This document shows positions 1 through 8,300 of a DNA stretch of 64,000 bases, piece after piece. Every line of letters begins with the position of its first letter. Positions within the stretch are counted from its first letter, which is position 1. The notes below the pieces were generated by a model. It searched no databases and was not told the origin of the DNA. It saw nothing but the letters and a program-made list of their open reading frames with translations. This DNA is from an uncultured Gammaproteobacteria bacterium (GTDB taxonomy: Bacteria > Pseudomonadota > Gammaproteobacteria > Arenicellales > JAANXG01): positions 1 through 64,000 of the forward strand of contig CAMYNL010000003.1 in the NCBI GenBank assembly GCA_947259705.1, written 5' to 3'. Both the position numbers and the translations under genes were made by a program.

Positions 1-834
1 TTCTTGTTTATCGGTGCGGGTCTGTTTGCCCTGTTTTACCAGGTTGCCGATCCACAATCCCGTCGTCCCGACCGCATCGAGGTAAGCGCCGCCGACATCG
101 AGCGTATGGCCAACCTATGGGCGCGCCGCTGGCAGCGGCCACCGACCCCGGCGGAACTTCAGGGGCTCATCACGGCCCATGTCCGCGAGGAGGTGCTGTA
201 TCGCGAGGCCAAAGCATTGGGCCTGGAGCAGAACGACACCATCGTGCGGCGCCGCATGGCCCAGAAGATGGAATTCTTTTTTCAGGACATCGCCGCGCGC
301 AAGGAACCGACCGAGCAGGAATTGCAGGATTTTCTCGATAACAATGTCGAGCGCTTCAGGCGCCCTGCGCGGCTCAGCCTTACACAGGTTTACCTCAGCC
401 GTGACAAGCGGGGCGGGCAGGTGATGCAAGAGGCGCGGATGCTGCTGGATGACCTGCGCCTGCAGGGCGCGAATGCGGACCCGGTACCAGTGAGCGATAC
501 CTTCATGTTCGGCTATCGTTTCGATGACCACAGTACGCGTGACCTATCACGCATGCTGGGGGAGCAGTTCGCCAACGCGGTGGTGGACCTGCCCATGGGC
601 AGCTGGCAGGGGCCGTTGGAATCCGGTTACGGCGTCCATCTGGTCTTTGTGCATGACCGCGTCGACGCCGCCCTGCCGCCGCTGGCCGATATTCGTGAAC
701 GGGTCCGCAACGAACTGCTGTCCCGGCACCAGCGTGAGGCGAACGAGGCGATATACCAGCGACTTCGCGAGCGTTACGAAGTGGTGATCGACAAACCAGA
801 GGGTGCGGGGGTTGCCGACGCCAAGTCGGATTGA
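1..834 (+). CDS. Parvulin-type peptidyl-prolyl cis-trans isomerase, 5' partial
   Basis: The reading frame is open from the first base, so the true start lies outside the window. The visible 277 codons begin in a hydrophobic segment (FLFIGAGLFALFYQ) that looks like a signal anchor. A SurA/PpiC-like helical region with many charged residues follows (about residues 30-115), then a parvulin-like domain ending in GSWQGPLESGYGVHLVFV, the usual C-terminal strand motif of PpiC domains. Such proteins assist folding of exported proteins in the periplasm. It lies 2 nt upstream of a HupE/UreJ gene, a pairing common in proteobacteria, so it may help fold or metallate that membrane protein; that role is inference. 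Confidence 0.8.
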   Translation, partial: FLFIGAGLFALFYQVADPQSRRPDRIEVSAADIERMANLWARRWQRPPTPAELQGLITAHVREEVLYREAKALGLEQNDTIVRRRMAQKMEFFFQDIAARKEPTEQELQDFLDNNVERFRRPARLSLTQVYLSRDKRGGQVMQEARMLLDDLRLQGANADPVPVSDTFMFGYRFDDHSTRDLSRMLGEQFANAVVDLPMGSWQGPLESGYGVHLVFVHDRVDAALPPLADIRERVRNELLSRHQREANEAIYQRLRERYEVVIDKPEGAGVADAKSD

Positions 835-836
835 GC

Positions 837-1844
837 ATGAACGCGTCACGTGTCTTGTCGCTGCTGGCCGCCCTCGTATTCTGGCTGGCGTCCACTGTCA
901 CGCTGGCCCACGAGGTGCGGCCCGGCTACCTGGAGCTGCGGGAGGCGGCGCCGGACAAATTCGCGGTACTGTGGAAGGTACCGGTACGCGGGGACCGTCG
1001 TTTCGGTATCAGGCCGCAGCTGCCGGAGCAATGCAAGGAATCCACACCAGTGGCCACGTATCCCGCGGCGGGGGCTCTGATCGAGCGCTGGACTGTGGCC
1101 TGCGAGGGCGGGCTGTCAGGCCATACGATCAACATCGACGGCCTGCAGAACACCCTGACCGACGTGCTGGTGCGCGTCGAACGCCTCGACGCACCGACGC
1201 TGACGGTGCGGCTGCAGCCGGATTCGCCGTCGTTCGTGGTATCGGAACGTGCCGCCGGCTGGCAGATCGCCAATACTTATCTATGGCTAGGTGTCGAGCA
1301 CATCCTGCTGGGTATCGACCACCTGCTGTTCGTGCTGGCGCTGTTGATCATCGTCAAGGGCTGGCGCAGGCTGGTGGCGACCATAACGTCGTTCACATTG
1401 GCCCACAGCATCACCCTGGCCGCCGCGACCCTGGGCTACGTCCATGTGCCGCAACAGCCGGTGGAGGCGATGATTGCGCTCAGCATCCTGTTTCTGGCTA
1501 CAGAGATCGTTCACCGCTGGCAGGGCAGGCCGGGGCTGACCCAGCGCTGGCCATGGCTGGTGGCATTCACTTTCGGATTGCTGCACGGCTTCGGCTTCGC
1601 CGGTGCACTGGCGGAGGTCGGACTGCCGGAGGATGCCATCCCGCTGGCGCTGCTGTTCTTCAATATCGGCGTGGAACTTGGCCAGTTATTGTTCGTCGGC
1701 GCATTCCTCCTGCTGTCGCGGGCGCTGGCGGAGCTGTTGACTCCGCAGCGGCAATGGGCGACCGAGGTGCTGCCGGCCTACCTGATCGGCAGCGTAGCCG
1801 CGTACTGGACCCTGGAGCGGGTAACCGGTTTCTGGACAGCATAG
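837..1844 (+). CDS. HupE/UreJ family membrane protein
   Basis: A 335-residue protein. It has an N-terminal signal-like segment ending near TLAHEVRPGYLEL, a periplasmic domain of about 150 residues, and then about six membrane helices with His-containing motifs typical of HupE/UreJ_2: HILLGIDHLLFVLAL, LAHSITLAAATLG and LLHGFGFAGALAEVG. Family members are linked to nickel or cobalt uptake or to hydrogenase/urease metallation, but the substrate here is unknown. The ATG at 837 is chosen over a TTG at 831, which overlaps the stop of the upstream PPIase. The two genes are almost certainly cotranscribed. The stop codon at 1842-1844 runs directly into a repeat cluster. Confidence 0.85.
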   Translation: MNASRVLSLLAALVFWLASTVTLAHEVRPGYLELREAAPDKFAVLWKVPVRGDRRFGIRPQLPEQCKESTPVATYPAAGALIERWTVACEGGLSGHTINIDGLQNTLTDVLVRVERLDAPTLTVRLQPDSPSFVVSERAAGWQIANTYLWLGVEHILLGIDHLLFVLALLIIVKGWRRLVATITSFTLAHSITLAAATLGYVHVPQQPVEAMIALSILFLATEIVHRWQGRPGLTQRWPWLVAFTFGLLHGFGFAGALAEVGLPEDAIPLALLFFNIGVELGQLLFVGAFLLLSRALAELLTPQRQWATEVLPAYLIGSVAAYWTLERVTGFWTA

Positions 1845-1977
1845 AGAAGTGGGGTCTAGAGAAGTGGGGTCAGATCCCACTTAATTGAGAACAGCATTGT
1901 GGCTGATAGCTGGACCCATGATTTCACGGGAAGTTGGATCTGACCCCACTTCTTGCAGATCTGACCCCACTTCTTGC
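1844..1977. repeat. Cluster of GAAGTGGGGTCAGATC-type repeats, left of the HdeD-like gene
   Basis: Four copies of the same motif are visible. Two direct copies read GAGAAGTGGGGTC (1844-1856 and about 1859-1882, the second extended to CAGATCCCACTT). Two inverted copies read GATCTGACCCCACTTCTTGC (about 1931-1956 and 1957-1977). The second and third copies form an imperfect inverted repeat of about 23 nt around a 48-nt spacer. A related cluster lies on the other side of the HdeD-like gene at 2622-2753. Confidence 0.8.
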
Positions 1978-1999
1978 AATGTATACAAGGAGCAAGACA

Positions 2000-2584
2000 A
2001 TGGCAGACAGGCGAGAACGTATAGAGGTGATCGGGGCAGGGGGCCACCGAAAGGTTCATGACATCTGGTGGTCATTCATGCTGCGCGGCGTGCTGGCTGG
2101 CGCGTTGGGCGTGTTCGCACTGCTCTGGCCGAGCATGACGCTCAGTATTCTGGCCCGACTGGTTGGCGTCTTTCTGCTAATCGACGGCGTCGCAGGGCTG
2201 ATCACTTCCCTGCGGGCTTCGCCGCGCGGGACCTATCTGCTGCCGGCGCTCGCCGGTATCGCAATCGGGGCGGTATTACTGTTCTGGCCCGGCGGATCGC
2301 TGCGCACGCTGCTGGTGATACTCGGTGCCTGGGCGCTGTTCATTGGTATCGGCCACATCATGGCCTCACGCGATCCGTCGGTCCAAGACGCAGACCGAGG
2401 GCTGATCAACAGCATCGGGATTATCGTTTCGATAGTGGGTCTGGCACTGGTCCTGTGGCCCGGCGCGGGCATCGTCACGGTGTCCTGGGCCATCGCCGCG
2501 GGCGCCCTGCTGCTGGCCGCCTTGTGGATTACCCTGGCGATGCGCCTCAAACGGCTGCAGAACGACATGGCTGCCTTGCGCTAG
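2000..2584 (+). CDS. HdeD-like (DUF308) membrane protein
   Basis: A 194-residue protein with about six membrane helices and the glycine-rich paired-helix pattern of DUF308/HdeD proteins (MLRGVLAGALGVFALLWPSM; ALAGIAIGAVLLFWPGG; IGIIVSIVGLALVLWPG). HdeD in E. coli is tied to acid resistance; here the role is unknown. The start at 2000 is preferred because AAGGAG (1987-1992) sits 7 nt upstream; an in-frame ATG at 1979 lies in front of that site and is less likely. The gene stands alone between two repeat clusters with no cotranscribed neighbour. Confidence 0.8.
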   Translation: MADRRERIEVIGAGGHRKVHDIWWSFMLRGVLAGALGVFALLWPSMTLSILARLVGVFLLIDGVAGLITSLRASPRGTYLLPALAGIAIGAVLLFWPGGSLRTLLVILGAWALFIGIGHIMASRDPSVQDADRGLINSIGIIVSIVGLALVLWPGAGIVTVSWAIAAGALLLAALWITLAMRLKRLQNDMAALR

Positions 2585-2621
2585 CTTACCGGGGTACGCG
2601 TGCTAACGGGCACTGGGCTCC

Positions 2622-2753
2622 GAGAAGTGAGGTCAGGTCTCACTATTGATCGTGATACTAATACAGTGGGATCTGACCCCCCTTTTTTGTTGTGATACTA
2701 ATAAAGTCGGATCTGACCCCCCTTTTTGGACCCCCCTTTTTGTTTCTTTGACT
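2622..2753. repeat. Second GATCTGACCCC repeat cluster, right of the HdeD-like gene
   Basis: One direct copy (GAGAAGTGAGGTCAGGTCTCAC from about 2622) is followed by two tandem copies of a unit reading roughly TGTGATACTAATA-AGT-GGATCTGACCCCCC plus a T run, and then a shortened GGACCCCCCTTTTT copy. The core GGATCTGACCCC is shared with the cluster at 1844-1977, so the pair brackets one gene. The T runs could also act in termination. Confidence 0.75.
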
Positions 2754-2763
2754 ATACGCAAGC

Positions 2764-3228
2764 ATGAAAACATATAGCCAGCTCGTCAATGAGGCGGTCA
2801 GCGCGATCAGGGAAATCTTCCCCTGGGACCTTGCCGAGACTCTGGCGCAGCGGGAAATTATGATCGTCGATGTGCGGGAGCCTTACGAGTTCGAGGCGAT
2901 GCATATAGAGGGCTCGATGAACGTCCCGCGCGGGATACTGGAGATGGCCTGCGATTACGATTTTCAGGAAACCATACCCGAACTGGTGGAAGCGCGCGAC
3001 CGGGAGATAGTGCTGGTATGTCGTTCCGGTAACCGGACGGTGTTTGCGGCCTATGTGATGCAGATCATCGGCTATGAGAATGTCGCGTCACTGAAAACGG
3101 GGCTGCGCGGCTGGAACGACTACGAGCAGCCCCTGGTAAACGGCCGCGGTCAGCCGGTGGATATCGACACCGCGGACAAATACTTCACACCGCGGCTGCG
3201 GCCTGAGCAGATGCGGCCAAATAAGTAG
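2764..3228 (+). CDS. Rhodanese-like domain protein
   Basis: A 154-residue cytoplasmic protein with a single rhodanese domain (about residues 28-125). It shows the IVDVREPYEFEAMHIEGSMN entry motif and the intact active-site loop VCRSGNRT, with the catalytic Cys at about residue 83. Single-domain rhodaneses carry a persulfide and move sulfane sulfur between partners. The approximately 30-residue N-terminal extension has no signal peptide. No operon partner is adjacent, but other sulfur genes (YeeE/YedE, a second rhodanese, a molybdoenzyme) occur later in the window. Confidence 0.85.
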   Translation: MKTYSQLVNEAVSAIREIFPWDLAETLAQREIMIVDVREPYEFEAMHIEGSMNVPRGILEMACDYDFQETIPELVEARDREIVLVCRSGNRTVFAAYVMQIIGYENVASLKTGLRGWNDYEQPLVNGRGQPVDIDTADKYFTPRLRPEQMRPNK

Positions 3229-3438
3229 CTGTCCTAGAGTATCTCCTGCCGGAACCCCATGCGAAGCCATTATCGGGCACAAGGCCCGACACGATACTCA
3301 GCTTCGGCAAGAATCCGGAGCCACTCTACCTATTTCGATTTCGCAACCAGCAGCGGGCAAACATGTGCGCATAAGATATTCGATACATCCACCTTACTGT
3401 CACGTCCTCGAAATTGACCATCAACTCTCAGTATTGAT

Positions 3439-3960
3439 TTATTCCGCCGGAAAATCCTTGAGCCCAAGGGGCAATATGTTCAGGCTGGTATGGTAGCCGC
3501 CACGCCCGGACTCATTCCTTTCTACGATTATGGTCTTCCGTGTTCCAGAGACCTCAAGACGGGTGCTTTGTCTATCCGAGCCATGGTCATGTTGACTGGA
3601 GTCCGAGACGTTGAGACAGTTTGTAACCGAACCCAGCATGTTCGCATAGGCCTCAGACACGGATCCGGCCTGTGGATCATGCCTCCACTTGCATGAATAT
3701 AGTGCTATATCATCGACATCTTCGATTGTGCATACATGGGCGCCCGGCATCCTGTACGTCGCTACCCATGCTTGAAGACGAGGATCGAAATAACCGCGCA
3801 ACTGTCTGAAGTCGGTGTCCGCATGAACCAACAGTCTCTTGAGCGGCTGACATAGGCTGTCGGCGTAGGAGTTGCTCATATATGTCGCGTAAACAGAAAA
3901 AATCAGGATCGCAGCGCCGTAAGCGGAATATCGTGACCACAATATAAACCTGCTGACCAT
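3439..3960 (-). CDS. Hypothetical protein with one N-terminal membrane helix
   Basis: A protein of about 173 residues, not recognised. From the ATG at 3960 it begins with a membrane helix or signal anchor (RYSAYGAAILIFSVYATYM), followed by a soluble domain with three widely spaced Cys residues. A TTG at 4023 would add 21 residues. No convincing ribosome binding site marks either start. Base composition is lower in GC than the surrounding genes. It could be a small exported protein or a fragment; function cannot be assigned. Confidence 0.4.
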   Translation of the reverse strand: MVSRFILWSRYSAYGAAILIFSVYATYMSNSYADSLCQPLKRLLVHADTDFRQLRGYFDPRLQAWVATYRMPGAHVCTIEDVDDIALYSCKWRHDPQAGSVSEAYANMLGSVTNCLNVSDSSQHDHGSDRQSTRLEVSGTRKTIIVERNESGRGGYHTSLNILPLGLKDFPAE

Positions 3961-4543
3961 GGTGATTACCGATTCTCTTGTTTCTGCCGTGTTTCGCAAA
4001 CCTGTCACTTCCAAAGTTGACAACCTGGTTCATGGGGCTGGACATGAGAATGCTATCATGTCCGGGCCTGATTTTCGTGCATGCCGGATACACGCAGAGC
4101 GGTGTGCAGGGTGATGTGGGCGGTTGAGATTTCGCCCACGGTATATCAGTGGGAGTTGCGCACCTCACCGTATCAGTGTGCATGGATTAGTGCTTCTTGC
4201 GTCGCCCGCTTCGCTCAGCAAACAGGCAGTTGTCGTACGCGGACCGCATCACGTAGAGATGTCGGCTATTTATGGGCGCGAGGGCAAAGAAGCTCGGCGG
4301 TGGTGCCGAGTCTTGGCTGCGCTTGGAATGCCCGAGCTGTCGTAACGGTGGGGGCGGTTACAACCAGCCTAATTACCTCTGCATGATGGACAAGATACCT
4401 AAAATACCCTTTCCCCGATGGTTGCTCGAGGCAATGGTCATCATGCGTGCCAAGCTCAGGTGCCGGCCGGCAGCAGTTCAGGTGTTCGTGGCCCGGCGCA
4501 GAGTCCCTGGCGTTCCCGGTGCCGCACCTCGGGAGGCATCCGG
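3961..4543. other. Gene-poor stretch
   Basis: About 580 nt with short overlapping frames only and no recognisable domain. It probably contains the promoter of the SGNH/TPR gene. Nothing else is supported. Confidence 0.5.
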
Positions 4544-6700
4544 TTGAAGCTTCACCCGCTGCGTCACCGCGTCCTATTTCCGCTGCTTGCGGTTGCGCTC
4601 TTCCTCGGCGCTGCCGAGGGCCTGCTGGCACTCGCGGGCGTGAACCCTTTGCTGGTTGAGGAGGATCCGTTCGTCGGCTTCTCGGGCCGGGTGGATCTGT
4701 TCCGGGCGGAGACCAGCGCGGATGGAGAGATCATGCTGTTGACGGCGCCTGCGAAGCGCGGGCTCTTCAATATGCAGCGTTTCCCGGCCACCAAGGGACC
4801 GGCGGGTTATCGCATCTTCTGCCTGGGCGGCTCCACCACCTACGGGCGCCCCTACGATCACCGCACGTCCTTTTGTGGCTGGCTCGGCGCATTCCTGGCG
4901 CTTGTCGATCCTTCCGGCAAGTTCGAGGTGATCAACGCTGGCGGCGTCAGTTACGCGAGCTACAGGGTTGCCGCGCTGATGGAGGAGCTGGCGGGCTACG
5001 CGCCCGACCTGTTCATCGTCTACAGCGGCCACAACGAGTTTCTGGAGGAGCGCACCTACCGGGACATCGCCGGCAGACCGGTCTGGCAGATGCGGGTGGT
5101 CAACATCCTCGCCGGTACCCGCCTTTACACAGCGGTTGCGAAGGTAGCGCGGACCACCGGCCTGGCGCTGCGCCCGGTGGAGGAGCTGCCGGCAGAGGTA
5201 CGAGAGATTCTTGGTCGCACCGTTGGACCCGAATCGTACCAACGGGACGATACGCTGCGGGATCGCATCGTCGCCCATTACCGTGTCAACGTGGAGCGCA
5301 TGATCGCCATCGCGGAGTCAGCGGGCGCGGACATCCTGTTCGTGCGGCCGGCCGCCAACATCAAGGACGAGTCGCCGTTCAAGAGCGCGTACCGCGCCGA
5401 GCTTGTTGATGCGGAGCAGCGGCGCCACTCAGGGCTGCTGGAGGCGAGTATTGCTCTGCTCGGCGAGGGACGTCATGCCGAGGCCCTCGCCCGGCTGGAC
5501 GAGGCGCTCGCTATCGACGACCGTCACGCTGAGAGCCACTATCGGCGAGGCCGCGCGCTGCTGGCGCTGGGCCGTTTCAACGAGGCCGCCGCGGCTTTAG
5601 TGCGCAGCCGCGACGAGGATATCGCGCCGCTGCGCATCACCAGCGCGCTGGATCGAGCGCTCGTCGACGTGACGGACGCGCGGGGTGCTGCGTTGGTGGA
5701 TTTCCCGGGATTTATCGGTGCCGATTACCAGCGGCGCTTCGGCCATGCCATCCCCGGCAGCGAATGGTTTCTCGACCATGTGCACCCGACCATCGAGGGC
5801 CACCGGGCGCTCGCACGCATGCTGTTCGACCGGATGGTTGACCGCGGCGCCGTGAGGCCGGGCGACAGCTGGAACGAGACCGCCGTTGCGGCACTGATCC
5901 GGGAGCGCATGGCGACCGTGGACCGGGGTGTGCAACAACAGGCGCTGCTCAACCTGGCGAAGGTGATCGGCTGGGCGGGCAAGCTCGAAGAGGCCCACGC
6001 GTTGCTGCTGCGAAGCCTCGAGACCTTCGGGCCCAGCGAGCAGACCCTTTCCATGCTGGGACACTCGTCACTGCGGCGCGGGCGTACCGCCGAAGCGCTC
6101 GACTACTACCGTGAGGCGGCGCGGCTCTACCCGGACAGCTATTCCGCCCGGCTGGAACTCGCCGCCGAGCTGCGGGGAGACGCGGACGCCGAAGAGGCCG
6201 TCACTCACTACCGGGCCGCGGTGCGGCTGAAACCGGACGAACTCTATCCGCGGCGACAGCTAGCGGAGAAGCTCGCTGTTATCGGCCGCCACGCCGAAGC
6301 CATGGAACAGTACCGGCGGGTCGTCGCACTCGATCCGTCCCGCGCCGGGCCGCGTATCAACCTGGCGGTGCTGCTGGTGGAGGACGGCCGGCTCGATGAG
6401 GCCGAGCACCAGTTACAGGAAGCCCTCGAGCAGGATCCATCCCAGGCCTACGCCTGGTTTGCGCGGGCCGTTATTGCCGAGCGGCGCAACGATCCCCGGG
6501 CCGCGATGGCGCACTACCGCAGGTCAGTGGAGCTGGCCCCTCGCAACGCCGAGGCCCACAACAACCTGGGGATTCTCGCGGCGCAAGCCGGCAGGACCGA
6601 CGAGGCCATCGGTCATTTCACCCGCGCCCTGGAGATTGAGCCGGATTACGCAGACGCTGAGCGCAACCTGGAAACGGCACGGCGACACTCGGGTCGATAG
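4544..6700 (+). CDS. SGNH-hydrolase-like protein with C-terminal TPR array
   Basis: A protein of 718 residues from a TTG at 4544, chosen because GGGAGG lies 7 nt upstream and a signal-anchor helix follows at once (RVLFPLLAVALFLGAAEGLLAL). Residues about 70-420 form an SGNH/GDSL-like domain: CLGGSTTYG carries the nucleophile Ser, IVYSGHNEF matches the block III Asn region, and FLDHVHPTIEGHRALA carries the Asp and His of the catalytic pair. A TPR pair (SIALLGEGRHAEALARLDEAL) is inserted before the DxxH block. The C-terminal 250 residues are tandem TPRs (AEALDYYREAARLYPDS, DEAIGHFTRALEIEPDY). The domain order suggests a membrane-anchored periplasmic esterase or acyl-transfer enzyme with a protein-docking tail; the substrate is unknown. 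Confidence 0.8.
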   Translation: MKLHPLRHRVLFPLLAVALFLGAAEGLLALAGVNPLLVEEDPFVGFSGRVDLFRAETSADGEIMLLTAPAKRGLFNMQRFPATKGPAGYRIFCLGGSTTYGRPYDHRTSFCGWLGAFLALVDPSGKFEVINAGGVSYASYRVAALMEELAGYAPDLFIVYSGHNEFLEERTYRDIAGRPVWQMRVVNILAGTRLYTAVAKVARTTGLALRPVEELPAEVREILGRTVGPESYQRDDTLRDRIVAHYRVNVERMIAIAESAGADILFVRPAANIKDESPFKSAYRAELVDAEQRRHSGLLEASIALLGEGRHAEALARLDEALAIDDRHAESHYRRGRALLALGRFNEAAAALVRSRDEDIAPLRITSALDRALVDVTDARGAALVDFPGFIGADYQRRFGHAIPGSEWFLDHVHPTIEGHRALARMLFDRMVDRGAVRPGDSWNETAVAALIRERMATVDRGVQQQALLNLAKVIGWAGKLEEAHALLLRSLETFGPSEQTLSMLGHSSLRRGRTAEALDYYREAARLYPDSYSARLELAAELRGDADAEEAVTHYRAAVRLKPDELYPRRQLAEKLAVIGRHAEAMEQYRRVVALDPSRAGPRINLAVLLVEDGRLDEAEHQLQEALEQDPSQAYAWFARAVIAERRNDPRAAMAHYRRSVELAPRNAEAHNNLGILAAQAGRTDEAIGHFTRALEIEPDYADAERNLETARRHSGR

Positions 6701-7439
6701 CGCGTGGCGCCCGGTCGGACTCACGGCGGACGGCGGCGCAGTCTGTGGCCATCGCCGGCGCAGCGTGACAGCGGCGCGCATTGTTGTGCCTCGACCCGTG
6801 AGCCAGGCGTATCCCAAGCTTGGATCGGTTTGCCTTTACTCGGCCGGTGATACGATGTCACGGAAAGTTCACAGAATTGCACGGCTGCGAGCTTACATCA
6901 TGGTACGTCTGGGTAAGGGGGACCGCCGTGTGCTGGCTTGCTTCGGTAATAGGAATGTTCCACGACGGTGTTGAATGTAGGAGTAGCGGAGGCGGGGTCT
7001 AGCTCGCCGCAGATGCCTTGTTTTAATCCTGAAAATTCAACGCGATGCGACACAATCTCCATGAGATAGCCACCTCGATATCGCCGGCAAGGAGAAACCG
7101 GAACAGCGACGCTTGGTTAATGGCAGAACTCACTGCGCTGGCTCTTTCGTCGTCAAGGCCTTCCGCTCTCCAGCCGTCCGCTCCATCGCCTTCTTTACCC
7201 CATAGATGGCGAAGCAACAGATCTATTGATTTGCCGGGACGTGGAAACGGATAACCCTCAGTCCACCTCGTCCTCCTCACGCCACCTGCGTAGCCACAGA
7301 CCCCGTGTTTTCAAAAGGTCTCTGCTGACGGGAAGTTCATGGATGCATTAACGGTATCTTCCGGATAATCTCAATAAACCGTACCGGCTCAATGCGGTGG
7401 CAGCTCTTTACCAGGCAAGTCGCCCTGAGTAAGGCACGT
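6701..7439. other. Gene-poor stretch
   Basis: About 740 nt between the TPR protein and the PHA-system gene. Only short frames occur, and none has a recognisable domain. A minus-strand frame of 85 codons at 7023-7280 is possible but unsupported. Confidence 0.5.
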
Positions 7440-7739
7440 CTAAGCAGTCTTCGTCCCCTTGCTGTCGGCCAAGGCCGTAACGATCTTCTGGTGTATCGAT
7501 TTCTCGATCACGCCTTTCATCGGCCGCAAAAGAAGACCGAGCCTGACATTCACTTCGACGAAACCCTCACCAAGATCGACGGAGCCGGATGCTCCCGAGC
7601 GCTGGAAGCGCAGCGAGTTGCCTTCCATGGAGTACTCGGCCTTGAGTTCTTGTTTCAGGTCCCTGGCGATGTCTTCGACCAGCGCCCGCGCTTGGTCCTG
7701 GGTCAGGTTATGCCGATGTTTTATGTGAATGTGAGCCAA
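7440..7739 (-). CDS. Polyhydroxyalkanoic acid system family protein
   Basis: A 99-residue protein resembling the PHA_gran_rgn family. It opens with HIHIKHRHNLTQDQARALVEDIARDL, then a strand-rich segment (SLRFQRSGASGSVDLGEGFVEVNVRLGLLL) and a basic helix. Family members are small proteins often found with PHA granule genes, but many genomes carry them alone and their biochemical role is unclear. The start is a TTG at 7739 with GGGA upstream. No PHA synthase or phasin is in the window, so the name reflects family membership only. Confidence 0.75.
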   Translation of the reverse strand: MAHIHIKHRHNLTQDQARALVEDIARDLKQELKAEYSMEGNSLRFQRSGASGSVDLGEGFVEVNVRLGLLLRPMKGVIEKSIHQKIVTALADSKGTKTA

Positions 7740-7958
7740 GGTTCCCGATCCGCAGCCCCGGATTGACGGACAATAATGATATACGTTTCCAAGCGTTTTT
7801 GCCCGCCCTCACTCCTCTTTTTCAGCCGTAGTCCAGCGCCGGACGAAGGGAAATGCTGTTCATTAATGACTCAGATCAACTGCTGCTTCGATCCTATGTA
7901 GCATGGGGCCGGGTGTGTGATATTCTGAACGCTCCCCGCTCGCAGGAGAATCTCGATC

Positions 7959-8177
7959 ATGGGAGGCATAATCGTTACCGGAGTTACGTTTGGGGTTTTC
8001 ATGACTGAGGCGCTTATCCATTACAACATGGGGAAGGCCCAGAACGAGGAGGAGTTCCGCTTCGAACTGCCGCCCCCACAGGAACTCGTAAAGATCGCCG
8101 CCGTTACTGGAGTGTTCTCGCTGCTCAGTGGCGTGTTGATCGGTGTGCTCCAAAACCGCGTCTCGCCAAAGGCTTAA
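7959..8177 (+). CDS. Small two-helix membrane protein
   Basis: A 72-residue protein with helix 1 at residues 3-20 (GIIVTGVTFGVFMTEALI), a charged central loop (KAQNEEEFRFELPPPQEL), and helix 2 at residues 45-66 (VKIAAVTGVFSLLSGVLIGVL). AGGAG upstream of the ATG supports translation. The family is not recognised. It is 120 nt upstream of an ion-transporter-superfamily permease and could be its small partner, which is inference from position alone. Confidence 0.55.
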   Translation: MGGIIVTGVTFGVFMTEALIHYNMGKAQNEEEFRFELPPPQELVKIAAVTGVFSLLSGVLIGVLQNRVSPKA

Positions 8178-8300
8178 CACTTCACATCTCGACGCCTGGC
8201 GGGAGCGCCAGGTGATTGTTCATGCGAATGCAGGTGTCCGAACCGGTGCACGCTGCACACTGCGTATTGCATTCAATTCGATAATGCCTCGAGGGTCGAT

